Assembly (NCBI RefSeq): GCF_025376885.1
Contig: NZ_JAHUBR010000003.1
Location: forward strand, 62,001-126,000
DNA length: 64,000 nt
Origin: Pseudoruegeria sp. SHC-113
Lineage (GTDB): Bacteria; Pseudomonadota; Alphaproteobacteria; Rhodobacterales; Rhodobacteraceae
Direction: 5' to 3'
The position numbers were made by a program, and so were the translations under genes. Positions 17,561 to 26,397 of the stretch are shown here, piece after piece (position 1 is the first letter of the stretch; each line of letters begins with the position of its first letter). Below the pieces are notes generated by a model that was not told the origin of the DNA, searched no databases, and saw nothing but the letters and a program-made list of their open reading frames with translations.

Positions 17561-17586
17561 CCCCGGCAGCCCATCGGCTGGCGGGG
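17561..17586 (+). terminator. Possible terminator hairpin after dehydratase gene
   Basis: CCCCGGCAGCC (17561-17571) pairs with GGCTGGCGGGG (17576-17586) with one mismatch and a 4-base loop, 45 bases after the dehydratase stop. A run of Us is missing, so it may be a Rho-assisted end or an mRNA-stabilising hairpin. Confidence 0.45.
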
Positions 17587-17802
17587 TGTTGGTGTGCCTG
17601 CTTGGGAAGCTGAAAGATATATTTTTTCACCTGTAGAAAATACTTTTATGTTTATTTTGGTATGATGAAAAGTTAACGTAGCGCCATGGTCGAGCGGGAA
17701 GGCCTGTTTGGTTCTGGCCCATGGATCCCGCTTTCGCCCCCACGTGCCCGAGGAGGAGGCGCCCCGTCCGGGGTGGCCGGCACATCCTGAATGGAGGAAT
17801 TG
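17587..17802 (+). promoter_or_regulatory. AT-rich leader of the Opp/Dpp-type operon
   Basis: The stretch 17610-17690 is strikingly AT-rich for this DNA (ATATATTTTTTCAC, TTTATGTTTATTTTGG, TATGATG) and likely carries the promoter of the binding-protein gene at 17803. GGAGGA at 17793-17798 is the ribosome-binding site. No open reading frame of convincing coding character lies here. Confidence 0.45.
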
Positions 17803-19740
17803 ATGACACTACGTTTCACGATCTCGCAGCGGCTTGCCGCCACCGTGGCCAGCGCCGCGATTGCGAGCGTTCTGGCCCTGCCTGTGGCCGCTTTCGAAGA
17901 AGCCCCGATGCTGAAATCCCTTGTGGACGCCGGCAGCCTGCCGCCGGTGGATGAGCGTCTGCCATCTGAGCCGCTTGTGCTGGAAACCATTGAAACCGTT
18001 GGCGAGTACGGCGGCACCCTGCGCCGCGCCATTCTTGGCGGCGGCGATCAGCACAACATCGTGCGCACCATCGGTTCTGACAACATGGTGCGCTGGGATC
18101 CGGCCTGGACGGAGATCCGCCCCAATATCGCCAAGAGCTGGGATGTCTCGGAAGATGCCTCCAGCTTCACCTTCCACCTGCGCGAAGGCATGCGCTGGTC
18201 CGATGGAGCGCCCTTCACGGCGGATGACATCCTGTTCTGGTATGAAGACGTCTTCATGAACGAGGCGCTGACGCCGAACAAGGACGCAACCTTTGTCGGA
18301 CCAAATGGCCCGGTCAAAGTCACCAAGGTGGACGACACCACCGTGACCTTCGATTTCGGCGCGCCCAACGGGCTGTTCCTGCAGCACATGGCCTATGGCT
18401 TCGGCTACCAGCCCACGGCCTACCCGAAGCACTACCTCGGCCAGTTCCACGAAAAGTACAACGCCGACGTCGCCGCGCTGGTGGAGGCCGAGCCCGCCGC
18501 CGCCGATTGGGTGAGCCTGTTCAACCTGAAAGCCGGCGCGATGGACACACCGCTCTTTTGGCAGAACCCGGACCGCCCGACGCTGCACGCCTGGCATCTG
18601 ACCAACGCCTACGGCAACACCGACCGCATCGTCGCCGAGCGCAACCCCTACTACTACAAGGTGGATTCCGCTGGTCAGCAGCTGCCCTACATCGACAAGA
18701 TCACCTATGATCAGGTCGAGGATGTGGAAACGATCCTGCTCAAGGCCTTCAACGGCGAGATCGACTACATGCTGCGCCACATCGGCCGCCCGGCCAACAA
18801 GGCCGCGCTGACCGACAACATGGAGCGCGGCAAATACGGCTTCTTCGACGTGGGCGATCTGCCGGCCAACATCATGGTGCTGATGCTGAACCTCACCAAC
18901 GAGGATCCGGTGAAGCGCGAAGTGGTGAACAACCGGGATTTCCGCATCGGCCTGAGCCACGCCATCAACCGGCAGGAGCTGATCGATCTGCTCTACTTCG
19001 GCGCAGGCACCCCGGCGCAGGTCGCGCCGCGCAAGGGCAGCGAGTTCTACAAGGACGAATACGTCGATCGCTACGTGGCCTTTGACCCGGATCTCGCCAA
19101 TGAGTACCTCGACAAGGTGATGCCCGAGAAGGACGCCGACGGCTTCCGCATCGGGCCGGACGGCAACCGCTTCTCGCTCGTCTTCCTCGTGGCCGATGTC
19201 TTCGGGCTGCAGTACCCGGACGCGATGGAGCTTCTGGCCTCTTACGCCGCTGACGTGGGCGTCGATATCCAGGTGCGCGCCACCGACCGTTCGCGCCTGA
19301 TCGCGCTTCACACCGCCAACGAGCATGACGCCTATCTCTGGAACTGCCCCGGCGGGCAGGCCGATGTCTACACGGTGCCGCTCTGCTTCGTGCCGACAGT
19401 GACGAACACCATCAGCTGGGGCCGCGAATGGGCCGAATGGCGGGTGGATGCCGCGAAGGGCAGCGAGCCGCCGGCGAATGTGAAGGCGGTGATCGACACC
19501 TACAATCAGATGCAGGCCGCAGGTGATCCGGCGGAGCAGAAGGCGCTAATGGAGAAGGTGCTCGACATGGCCAGCGAAGAGCTGTTCACCATCGGCGTGG
19601 TGCACAATGATCCGGTCTTCGGCATCGCGCGCAACAACATGCGCAACGTGCCCGATCCGCTGCCGATCGCGGGCCAACTCTGGTTCCCCGCGCCCTACAC
19701 CGCGCAGATGTTCTTTGAAGGCGGCGAAAACCTGCCCTGA
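17803..19740 (+). CDS. ABC transporter substrate-binding protein, family 5 (Opp/Dpp-type)
   Basis: A 645-residue periplasmic binding protein, long for the peptide/nickel family and typical of its oligosaccharide or large-solute members. The signal peptide is ATVASAAIASVLALPVAAF near the N-terminus. Characteristic segments are FTFHLREGMRWSDGAPFTAD and FRIGLSHAINRQELI. I used the ATG at 17803, since an in-frame ATG at 17791 overlaps the Shine-Dalgarno GGAGGA. It leads a complete importer (two permeases, two ATPases). Surrounding acid-sugar genes make an oligosaccharide as likely as a peptide. Confidence 0.88.
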   Translation: MTLRFTISQRLAATVASAAIASVLALPVAAFEEAPMLKSLVDAGSLPPVDERLPSEPLVLETIETVGEYGGTLRRAILGGGDQHNIVRTIGSDNMVRWDPAWTEIRPNIAKSWDVSEDASSFTFHLREGMRWSDGAPFTADDILFWYEDVFMNEALTPNKDATFVGPNGPVKVTKVDDTTVTFDFGAPNGLFLQHMAYGFGYQPTAYPKHYLGQFHEKYNADVAALVEAEPAAADWVSLFNLKAGAMDTPLFWQNPDRPTLHAWHLTNAYGNTDRIVAERNPYYYKVDSAGQQLPYIDKITYDQVEDVETILLKAFNGEIDYMLRHIGRPANKAALTDNMERGKYGFFDVGDLPANIMVLMLNLTNEDPVKREVVNNRDFRIGLSHAINRQELIDLLYFGAGTPAQVAPRKGSEFYKDEYVDRYVAFDPDLANEYLDKVMPEKDADGFRIGPDGNRFSLVFLVADVFGLQYPDAMELLASYAADVGVDIQVRATDRSRLIALHTANEHDAYLWNCPGGQADVYTVPLCFVPTVTNTISWGREWAEWRVDAAKGSEPPANVKAVIDTYNQMQAAGDPAEQKALMEKVLDMASEELFTIGVVHNDPVFGIARNNMRNVPDPLPIAGQLWFPAPYTAQMFFEGGENLP

Positions 19741-19763
19741 TCCCTGACGCTGTAGCGCCAACC

Positions 19764-19786
19764 GGCGGCCCGGCTTTCGGGCCGCC
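19764..19786 (+). repeat. Intercistronic hairpin after binding-protein gene
   Basis: GGCGGCCCG (19764-19772) pairs perfectly with CGGGCCGCC (19778-19786) around a 5-base GCTTT loop, in the 78 bases between the binding-protein stop and the permease start. There is no U-tract, which fits differential expression rather than full termination. Confidence 0.7.
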
Positions 19787-19818
19787 ACCCCCTTCCCAGA
19801 CCGCGACGGAGGCAGCCC

Positions 19819-20802
19819 ATGGCCGGCTTCATCCTGCGACGGATCCTTTACATGGTGCCCACCGTGGCGCTGATCTCCGTCGTCACCTTCCTCATCATCC
19901 AGCTTCCTCCCGGCGATTACCTCGACGCGCTTGCCGCCGAGATGGGCGAGGGCGGAGCCGATAACGTCGCCGCGCTGGAAGCCCTGCGGGAGCAATACGG
20001 GCTCGGCCAGCCGATCTGGGTACAATACTGGAAATGGATCACCGGCATCCTGTTCCACGGCGATTTCGGCATCTCTTTCGAGAAGAACCTGCCCGTTTCC
20101 GATGTGATCTGGGATCGCCTCGCCTGGACCTTCGGCATCTCGGTGCTGACGCTGATCTTCATCTGGGCCGTGGCCCTGCCCATCGGCATCTATTCCGCCG
20201 TGCGCAAGTATTCGGTGGGCGACTACGTGGCCACTTTCTTCGGCTTCATCGGCCTTGCGATCCCGAACTTCCTGCTCGCCCTCGTGATGATGTATGTGGC
20301 CTTCAAATACTTCGGCCAGAGCGTCGGAGGGCTTGTCTCGCCGGAGTATCTCGACGCGCCGTGGAGCTGGGCGAAATTCACCGATCTGCTCGCCCATATC
20401 TGGATGCCCATCGTCGTTGTCGGCACCTCCGGCGCGGCTGCGCTGATCCGCATCATGCGTGCTAACCTGCTGGATGAGCTCTATCGGCCTTACGTCGTGA
20501 CCGCGCGGGCCAAGGGCATGAGCGAGTTCCAGCTTCTCATGCGCTACCCGGTGCGCGTTGCCCTGAACCCTTTCATCTCCACCATCGGCTGGATCCTCCC
20601 GACGCTCGTGTCGGGCGAGATCATCGTGGCCGTGGTGATGAACCTGCCCACCACCGGCCCGCTCCTGCTGCGCGCGCTCCTGGTGCAGGACATGTATCTC
20701 GCTGGCTCGCTGATCCTGATCGTCAGCCTGCTCACCGTGGTGGGCACGCTGATTTCGGATCTGCTGCTGGCGTGGATCGACCCGAGGATCCGTTACCAAT
20801 GA
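19819..20802 (+). CDS. Opp/Dpp-type ABC permease (DppB-like)
   Basis: A 327-residue inner-membrane permease. It starts FILRRILYMVPTVALISVVT, as is usual for the DppB/OppB subunit, and carries the EAA-type loop YVVTARAKGMSEFQLLMRYP. About six transmembrane segments are visible. It pairs with the next permease, whose start overlaps its stop (ATGA). GACGGAGGCAGCCC precedes the ATG. Confidence 0.92.
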   Translation: MAGFILRRILYMVPTVALISVVTFLIIQLPPGDYLDALAAEMGEGGADNVAALEALREQYGLGQPIWVQYWKWITGILFHGDFGISFEKNLPVSDVIWDRLAWTFGISVLTLIFIWAVALPIGIYSAVRKYSVGDYVATFFGFIGLAIPNFLLALVMMYVAFKYFGQSVGGLVSPEYLDAPWSWAKFTDLLAHIWMPIVVVGTSGAAALIRIMRANLLDELYRPYVVTARAKGMSEFQLLMRYPVRVALNPFISTIGWILPTLVSGEIIVAVVMNLPTTGPLLLRALLVQDMYLAGSLILIVSLLTVVGTLISDLLLAWIDPRIRYQ

Positions 20803-21941
20803 GTGCCGTGACAACAACCACGCCCAATGCTTTCGACGACGCCCCCCTGCCGCCGCTCGCCAGCCCCCGCACGCTTCTGTGGCGGCGCTTCCGGCGGCAC
20901 CGGCTGGCGCTGTTCAGCCTCTGGCTTGTCGGCCTGATCTACCTCGTGGCGATCCTTGGCGATTTCCTCGCGCCGATGGATCCGCAGGGCACCAATGTGC
21001 GCAACACTTTCCAGCCGCCGCAGGCGCTACACCTGCTCTCGCCACCGGATGCCGAAGGCAAGCGCAGCCTCTTCTACGTCCACCCGATGAAGATGCAGCT
21101 CGACCGCGAGAAAGGCCGCCGCACTTATGTGCCTGACGACAGCAAGATCGTGCCGCTGGGCTTCTTCGTGAAAGGCCACAGCTACCGCTTCCTTGGCCTT
21201 ATTGAGACGAACCGCCATTTCTTCGGGGCCAAATCCCCGCGCGACAAGGTCTTCCTGCTCGGCGCGGACAGGCTCGGCCGCGACATCCTGAGCCGCATCA
21301 TTGCGGGCACGCGGGTGTCGATGTCCATCGGGCTTGTCGGCGTGGCGGTGTCGCTGGTGATCGGCGTCGCGCTGGGCGGGATCTCGGGCTACTACGGCGG
21401 CTGGGCCGATACGCTGATCCAGCGGCTGATCGAGTTCCTGCGCTCGGTGCCAACGATCCCGCTCTGGATGGGGCTCGCCGCCGCCATCCCGCTCGACTGG
21501 CCGCCGCTGCGCACCTATTTCGTGGTGACGGTTATCGTCTCCATGATCGGCTGGACGTCACTTGCGCGGGAGGTGCGGGGCAAGTTCCTCTCGCTGCGCA
21601 GCGAGGATTACATCACCGCCGCGCGGCTCGATGGGCTCTCCGATTGGCAGATCATCCTGCGCCATATGGTGCCGGGCTTTGCGAGCCACATCATCGCCTC
21701 GCTCACGCTGGCGGTGCCGCTGATGATCCTTGCCGAAACCTCGCTCTCCTTCCTCGGCATCGGCCTGCAGCCGCCGCAGATCTCCTGGGGCACGCTGCTG
21801 AAGGAAGCCCAGAACATCCGCACGATCATCGAAGCCCCGTGGTTGCTGATCGCCCCGGGCACTGCCATCGTGATCGCCGTGCTGGCCCTCAACTTCCTCG
21901 GAGACGGATTACGTGATGCCGCAGACCCCAATGCCCACTGA
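20799..21941 (+). CDS. Opp/Dpp-type ABC permease (DppC-like) with long periplasmic insertion
   Basis: A 380-residue permease, longer than DppC (about 300) because roughly 100 residues lie between the first membrane helix (ALFSLWLVGLIYLVAILGDF) and the conserved LLGADRLGRDILSRIIAGTR. The insertion should face the periplasm and may contact the large binding protein. The EAA loop is YITAARLDGLSDWQIILRHM. The start overlaps the dppB-like stop, and the end overlaps the following ATPase gene by 26 bases. Confidence 0.9.
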   Translation: MSAVTTTTPNAFDDAPLPPLASPRTLLWRRFRRHRLALFSLWLVGLIYLVAILGDFLAPMDPQGTNVRNTFQPPQALHLLSPPDAEGKRSLFYVHPMKMQLDREKGRRTYVPDDSKIVPLGFFVKGHSYRFLGLIETNRHFFGAKSPRDKVFLLGADRLGRDILSRIIAGTRVSMSIGLVGVAVSLVIGVALGGISGYYGGWADTLIQRLIEFLRSVPTIPLWMGLAAAIPLDWPPLRTYFVVTVIVSMIGWTSLAREVRGKFLSLRSEDYITAARLDGLSDWQIILRHMVPGFASHIIASLTLAVPLMILAETSLSFLGIGLQPPQISWGTLLKEAQNIRTIIEAPWLLIAPGTAIVIAVLALNFLGDGLRDAADPNAH

Positions 21942-22944
21942 CGCGCCGCTGCTCTCCATCAAGGGGCTCAAAACCCATTTCTTCACCGACGAAGGCGTGG
22001 TGAAAGCTGTGGACGGCGTGGATCTGACGATCCGCCCCAACCGCACGCTCTGCGTGCTGGGGGAATCCGGCTGCGGCAAATCCATCACCGCGCGCTCGGT
22101 ACTGCGGATCGTGGACCATCCGGGCCGCATCGTGGAGGGCAGCATCACCTACATGGCTGCCGACGGGCGTAGCATTGATCTGGCCAAGGCCAAACAAGGC
22201 TCGCGTGAGTTGCGGGCGATCCGGGGCGGCGACATCTCGATGATCTTTCAGGAACCGATGACCTCGCTCGGCCCGATCACCACCATCGGCAAGCAGATCA
22301 GCGAGACGATCCTGTTGCACCGCAAGGTGAGCAAGGCCGAAGCCAAGGAAGCCGCCATCGAGATGCTCGATCGTGTCGGCATCCCTGATCCGCGGGCGCG
22401 CTACGATGCCTATCCGTTCGAGCTGTCCGGCGGCATGCGGCAGCGCGCGATGATCGCCATGGCGCTCTCCTGTCGCCCGCGCCTGCTGATCGCCGACGAG
22501 CCCACAACCGCGCTCGATGTCACCACGCAGGCGCAGATCCTCGATCTGATCGGGGAGCTGAAGGACGAGCTTGGCATGGCGGTGATGCTGATCACCCATG
22601 ATCTGGGCGTGGTGGCCGAAGTGGCCGAGGATGTGGCGGTGATGTACATGGGCAAGGTGGTGGAGGAAGGGGACGTCTATTCGATCTTCGAAGCGCCTGC
22701 CCATCCCTACACCCGCGCGCTCATGGCCTCGGTGCCGCGCATCGGCAGCACGGGCAAGGGGCGGCTTCCGGCGATCCGGGGCATGGTGCCCCATCCACTG
22801 GCCCGCCCGCCGGGCTGCGCTTTCGCGCCCCGCTGCGATCTCGCCCGCGTCGGCACCTGCGATGCCGCCGAGCCCGCGCTCACCCAAACCGCGCGCACCC
22901 GCGCCGCCTGTTTCCTTGCCACGGAGGCCCCCGCCCATGGCTGA
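21916..22944 (+). CDS. Opp/Dpp-type ABC ATPase (DppD-like)
   Basis: A 342-residue cytoplasmic ATPase with Walker A GESGCGKS, signature [12 protein letters not shown], Walker [13 protein letters not shown] and the switch His in LITHDLGVV. The C-terminal oligopeptide-transporter domain has the expected cysteine-containing [13 protein letters not shown]. The ATG at 21916 follows GGAG by about ten bases; a GTG at 21913 is an alternative. It couples with the second ATPase, which starts 8 bases before this stop. Confidence 0.93.
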   Translation: MPQTPMPTDAPLLSIKGLKTHFFTDEGVVKAVDGVDLTIRPNRTLCVLGESGCGKSITARSVLRIVDHPGRIVEGSITYMAADGRSIDLAKAKQGSRELRAIRGGDISMIFQEPMTSLGPITTIGKQISETILLHRKVSKAEAKEAAIEMLDRVGIPDPRARYDAYPFELSGGMRQRAMIAMALSCRPRLLIADEPTTALDVTTQAQILDLIGELKDELGMAVMLITHDLGVVAEVAEDVAVMYMGKVVEEGDVYSIFEAPAHPYTRALMASVPRIGSTGKGRLPAIRGMVPHPLARPPGCAFAPRCDLARVGTCDAAEPALTQTARTRAACFLATEAPAHG

Positions 22945-23908
22945 CACCATCCTCTCCGTGCGCAACCTCGACATGCATTTCCCCAAGGGCCGCAAGGGCA
23001 AGGGCGGGGTGGTGAAGGCGGTGGACGACGTCTCCTTCGACGTGATCCGGGGCGAGACCTTCGGCATCGTCGGCGAAAGCGGCTCGGGCAAGACAACGCT
23101 GGGCCGGGCGATCCTTCGCATTATCGATCCCACCGGCGGGGCCGTGGCCTTCAATGGCAAGGGGCGCGAACCGGTGGATGTGACGGCGGCGGACAAAGCC
23201 GCTCTGCGCAGGCTCTGGCAGGACATCCGCATGGTGTTTCAGGATCCGCAAAGCTCGCTCAACCCGCGCCTGCCGGTGATCGAACTGGTGGGCCAGTGCC
23301 TGCGCGCCTCCGAAGGGCTTTCCGGGCAGGCGCTGGCGGATCGGGTCTCGCGGCTGCTGTTGCAGGTCGGCTTGAGGCCCGAGGTGCTGCACCGCTACGC
23401 GGGCGCGTTTTCCGGCGGCCAGCGCCAACGCATCGGCATCGCCCGCGCGCTCGCGCCGGGGCCGGAGCTTGTGATTGCCGATGAGGCGGTTTCCGCTTTG
23501 GATGTCTCGATTCAGGCGCAGACGCTGAACCTGCTGCAGGATCTGCAGGAGGAGTTTGATCTCACCTATGTCTTCATCGCCCATGATCTGGCGGTGGTCG
23601 AACACATCTGCGATCGCGTGGCAGTGATGTATCGTGGCCGGATCGTGGAACTGGCCCCGCGCGAAGCGCTGTTCAGCGCGCCCGCGCATCCCTACACCCG
23701 CGCCCTGCTGGAGGCCGCGCCGGTGCCTGATCCGCGCGCCCGCAAGGCGCGCCGCAAGGCCGAGCCGGTGCCGACGGAGGTGATCACCAAGGGCTGTGCC
23801 TTCGCGCCGCGTTGCGCCCATGCACAAGCGATCTGCCGCGCCGAGCGCCCGCCGTCCAAACAGCTGGGCGCAGCGCAGGTGCTCTGCCATTTCGCCGGGG
23901 AGATCTGA
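22937..23908 (+). CDS. Opp/Dpp-type ABC ATPase (DppF-like)
   Basis: A 323-residue ATPase with Walker A GESGSGKTTLG, Q-loop VFQDPQSSLNPR, signature FSGGQRQRIGIARAL, Walker B LVIADEAVSALD and switch IAHDLAVV. The C-terminal [11 protein letters not shown] motif is typical of DppF/OppF. It completes the importer begun at 17803. The operon ends here, against a convergent GntR gene 15 bases away. Confidence 0.93.
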   Translation: MADTILSVRNLDMHFPKGRKGKGGVVKAVDDVSFDVIRGETFGIVGESGSGKTTLGRAILRIIDPTGGAVAFNGKGREPVDVTAADKAALRRLWQDIRMVFQDPQSSLNPRLPVIELVGQCLRASEGLSGQALADRVSRLLLQVGLRPEVLHRYAGAFSGGQRQRIGIARALAPGPELVIADEAVSALDVSIQAQTLNLLQDLQEEFDLTYVFIAHDLAVVEHICDRVAVMYRGRIVELAPREALFSAPAHPYTRALLEAAPVPDPRARKARRKAEPVPTEVITKGCAFAPRCAHAQAICRAERPPSKQLGAAQVLCHFAGEI

Positions 23909-23923
23909 GGCCCGTTCGTAGGG

Positions 23924-24640
23924 CTAGACGGCCTCTTGGCCCTGCAATTCCTCGAAGGTGGCGCGCACCTGTTGCCAGGCGGCGTCCAGGTGGCGGCGCA
24001 GGGCGTCTTCGGCGGCGTCGGGATCGCGCATCAGGATCGCGTCGAAGATCGCCTTGTGGGCGGCGTAGTTGGCGCGGTTTCGTTCAGGCAGGCGCGGCAT
24101 GGCAGACCAATGCGGCCCCAGCCAGCTGGTGTAGGCCTTGTGCAAGGCCGGAAACACCGGGTTGCCGGAAATCTCGTAGAGAACCGCGTGAAAGGCGGTG
24201 TCGGTCTGGTAGAAGGCCTCGCTGTCTTCAATAGCGGCCTCGTTGGCCGCGAGAGCGTCTTTGAGCGCCGCAAGATCAGCCTTGCCTGCCGATTTCGCCG
24301 CCTCGCGCACCAGCGCGCTTTCCAGCAGGATTCGGGTTTGAAACAGGTTACGCACGCCGCCGGGCTGCCCCAGCAGGCGCGGCACCACGCCATCGAGCGT
24401 ATCGAGCGCGCTTTCGTAGCTGGGCGGGGCGACCACAGGGCGGAAGCGGGGCCGCGCGATGATCATGCCCCGGTTGGCCATGGCCGTGACGGCCTCCCGC
24501 ACCACCGTGCGCGACACGCCGTAGTCCTGCACGATCTCGCGTTCGGGGGGCAAAGGCATGCCTTCGCGCAGCTCGCCCGCGGCGATCTTGCCTTCGAAAA
24601 TGCGGATCAGGTCATCGGCAGCGCGGCCCGGTCTACTCAT
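23924..24640 (-). CDS. GntR-family (FadR/FCD) transcriptional regulator
   Basis: A 238-residue regulator with winged HTH (EREIVQDYGVSRTVVREAVT) and FCD effector domain with metal-type residues (YQTDTAFHAVLYE, YAAHKAIFDAIL, ALRRHLDAAW). The ATG at 24640 (MSRPGRAADD) places the HTH as usual; an upstream in-frame ATG at 24694 adds an unlikely leader. It is convergent with the Opp/Dpp-type operon and may govern it or the ribose-type operon that ends at 24763. Its target is not shown by an adjacent operator. Confidence 0.88.
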   Translation of the reverse strand: MSRPGRAADDLIRIFEGKIAAGELREGMPLPPEREIVQDYGVSRTVVREAVTAMANRGMIIARPRFRPVVAPPSYESALDTLDGVVPRLLGQPGGVRNLFQTRILLESALVREAAKSAGKADLAALKDALAANEAAIEDSEAFYQTDTAFHAVLYEISGNPVFPALHKAYTSWLGPHWSAMPRLPERNRANYAAHKAIFDAILMRDPDAAEDALRRHLDAAWQQVRATFEELQGQEAV

Positions 24641-24762
24641 GCGCGTGTCCTTCGCGTCGGTGTGGGGGGCACCATAGGGCGCAGCCACGCCCAAGGGCAG
24701 GAAAACCGCGCTGTTTGGGCGGAAATTCGCCCCCGATCAGGCATTTGCGCCACAGCAGCCCG

Positions 24763-26385
24763 TTACAGGCGGCCCAGAACCATATCCGCGCAGCGATCCC
24801 CGAGCATCATCGCGGGCGCATTGGTGTTGCCCGCCGGGATCTCCGGCACCGCGCTCATATCGCAGACGCGCAGGCCCTCGATGCCGCGCACGCGCAGGCG
24901 GGCGTCCAGCACGGCCATCGGATCGCCATCGGCCCCCATCTTCGCCGTGCCCGCCGGATGGAAGTTCGTTTTCACCACCTTGCGGCAATGGGCGGCGAGG
25001 GCCTCATCGGTGAAGGCAGTGGGATCGGGCGCAACGATTTCGGAGAGCTTGCCGGCCATGGGCTGGGTTTCCAGCGTCTCGCGGAAATAGCGCAGGCCCC
25101 GGATCATCGCCTTCATATCCGCTTCCTTGGACAGGAAATTGGGCGAGATCGCCGGCATCGCGCCCGGATCGGCGCTGGCAAGCCGCACTTCGCCCCTGCT
25201 TTCGGGCTTCAGCAGAACGATCTGGATCGACACGCCGGGCCCTTCGCCGATGCGCTTGAGCGTGTCATCGTCGAGGTAGAGGATCGGGATGCAATAGGCC
25301 TCGTGGGTGGGCGGGGCGTCTGGGGCGTCCGGGTTCACGAAACAGGCGGCCTCAAGCCCGGTGGTGGTGATCGGCCCGGTGCCGAAGAGTTTGAACTGCA
25401 GCCCGTTGCGGATCATGTTCCAGCCGCGATCCTGCCCATAGTAGCCATAGGGCCCGTTGGCGCGGGCCACGATCGAGACATCTGGGTGATCCTGCAGGTT
25501 CTGCCCCACGCCGGGGTGATCGGCGATCACGTCGATGCCGTGCTCGCGCAGGTGATCGGCGGGGCCGATGCCAGAGTGCATCAGCAGTTTCGGGGTGATC
25601 AGCGCCCCGGCCGACATCAGCACCTCGCCCTCGCAGCGCGCCTCATGGGTGCCGCTGGCGTCGGAATAGATCACGCCGACGGCGCGGCCTTGTTCGATCA
25701 GCAACTTCTGCACCCGCGCCTGCAGCTTCAGCGTGAAGCGCGGATCGTCCATGATCGGGGCGATGAAGGCATAGGCGGCAGAGCAGCGCTGGCCCTTCTG
25801 GTAGGTGAACTGGAAAAAGCCCACGCCGCGCTGGCTGGTGCCGTTAAAATCCGGGTTGAAGGGCTCACCCTGCGCCTGCAGGGCCTGCACGAACCAGCGC
25901 GCCATCTCGTTGATCTGGCCCGGCTCGGAGACAATCAGCGGCCCGTTGCAGCCGTGCAGATCGTTGTTGAAGGTCTGGTTGCCCTCCATCCGCCGGAAAT
26001 GCGGCAGCACAGCCTCCCAGCTCCAATCCACGGAATCGTTGTTGCCGCGCAGGATCTCCTGCCAGTCGTCGTAATCTGACGGCCGTCCGCGCACATAGGC
26101 CTGCCCGTTCACGCTGGAGCCGCCGCCCAGCACGTTGCCCTGCGGGATCTCCTGCACCCTTCCGTCCAGCTGGGGCTGGGGCACCGTCTTGTGGGTGGTG
26201 AAGAACTTGCTGCCGTTTTTCAGCAGCTTGAACACGCCCGGCGGCATGTCCAGAAGCGGATGGCGGTGGGAGTGGCCGCCCTCCAGCATCAGGACACGCG
26301 CGCCGCCGTCCATCACCAGCCGATGCGCGGCAGCGCAGCCTGCGGAGCCGCCGCCGACGATGATGTGATCATAGGCCTCTGCCAT
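24763..26385 (-). CDS. GMC-family FAD oxidoreductase (choline dehydrogenase-like)
   Basis: A 540-residue flavoprotein. The FAD-binding motif IIVGGGSAGCAAAHRL is at the N-terminus, the GMC signature GGGSSVNGQAYVRGRPSDYD near residue 90, and the C-terminal catalytic His in FHPAGTAKMG. Family members oxidise primary or secondary alcohols, including choline, polyols and sugars. It is the last gene of a ribose-type ABC operon, 12 bases after the ATPase, so its substrate is probably the imported polyol or sugar and not choline. No betaine genes are nearby. Confidence 0.87.
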   Translation of the reverse strand: MAEAYDHIIVGGGSAGCAAAHRLVMDGGARVLMLEGGHSHRHPLLDMPPGVFKLLKNGSKFFTTHKTVPQPQLDGRVQEIPQGNVLGGGSSVNGQAYVRGRPSDYDDWQEILRGNNDSVDWSWEAVLPHFRRMEGNQTFNNDLHGCNGPLIVSEPGQINEMARWFVQALQAQGEPFNPDFNGTSQRGVGFFQFTYQKGQRCSAAYAFIAPIMDDPRFTLKLQARVQKLLIEQGRAVGVIYSDASGTHEARCEGEVLMSAGALITPKLLMHSGIGPADHLREHGIDVIADHPGVGQNLQDHPDVSIVARANGPYGYYGQDRGWNMIRNGLQFKLFGTGPITTTGLEAACFVNPDAPDAPPTHEAYCIPILYLDDDTLKRIGEGPGVSIQIVLLKPESRGEVRLASADPGAMPAISPNFLSKEADMKAMIRGLRYFRETLETQPMAGKLSEIVAPDPTAFTDEALAAHCRKVVKTNFHPAGTAKMGADGDPMAVLDARLRVRGIEGLRVCDMSAVPEIPAGNTNAPAMMLGDRCADMVLGRL

Positions 26386-26397
26386 GTTGCGCTCCTT

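Noticed and set aside
17639-17700. Possible riboswitch or small RNA in the AT-rich leader
   Set aside because: No recognisable conserved core or stable multi-stem structure could be read; it is more simply a promoter.
24763-26385. Choline dehydrogenase betA
   Set aside because: The GMC family is broad; no betB, betI or choline transporter is near, and the gene ends a sugar ABC operon.
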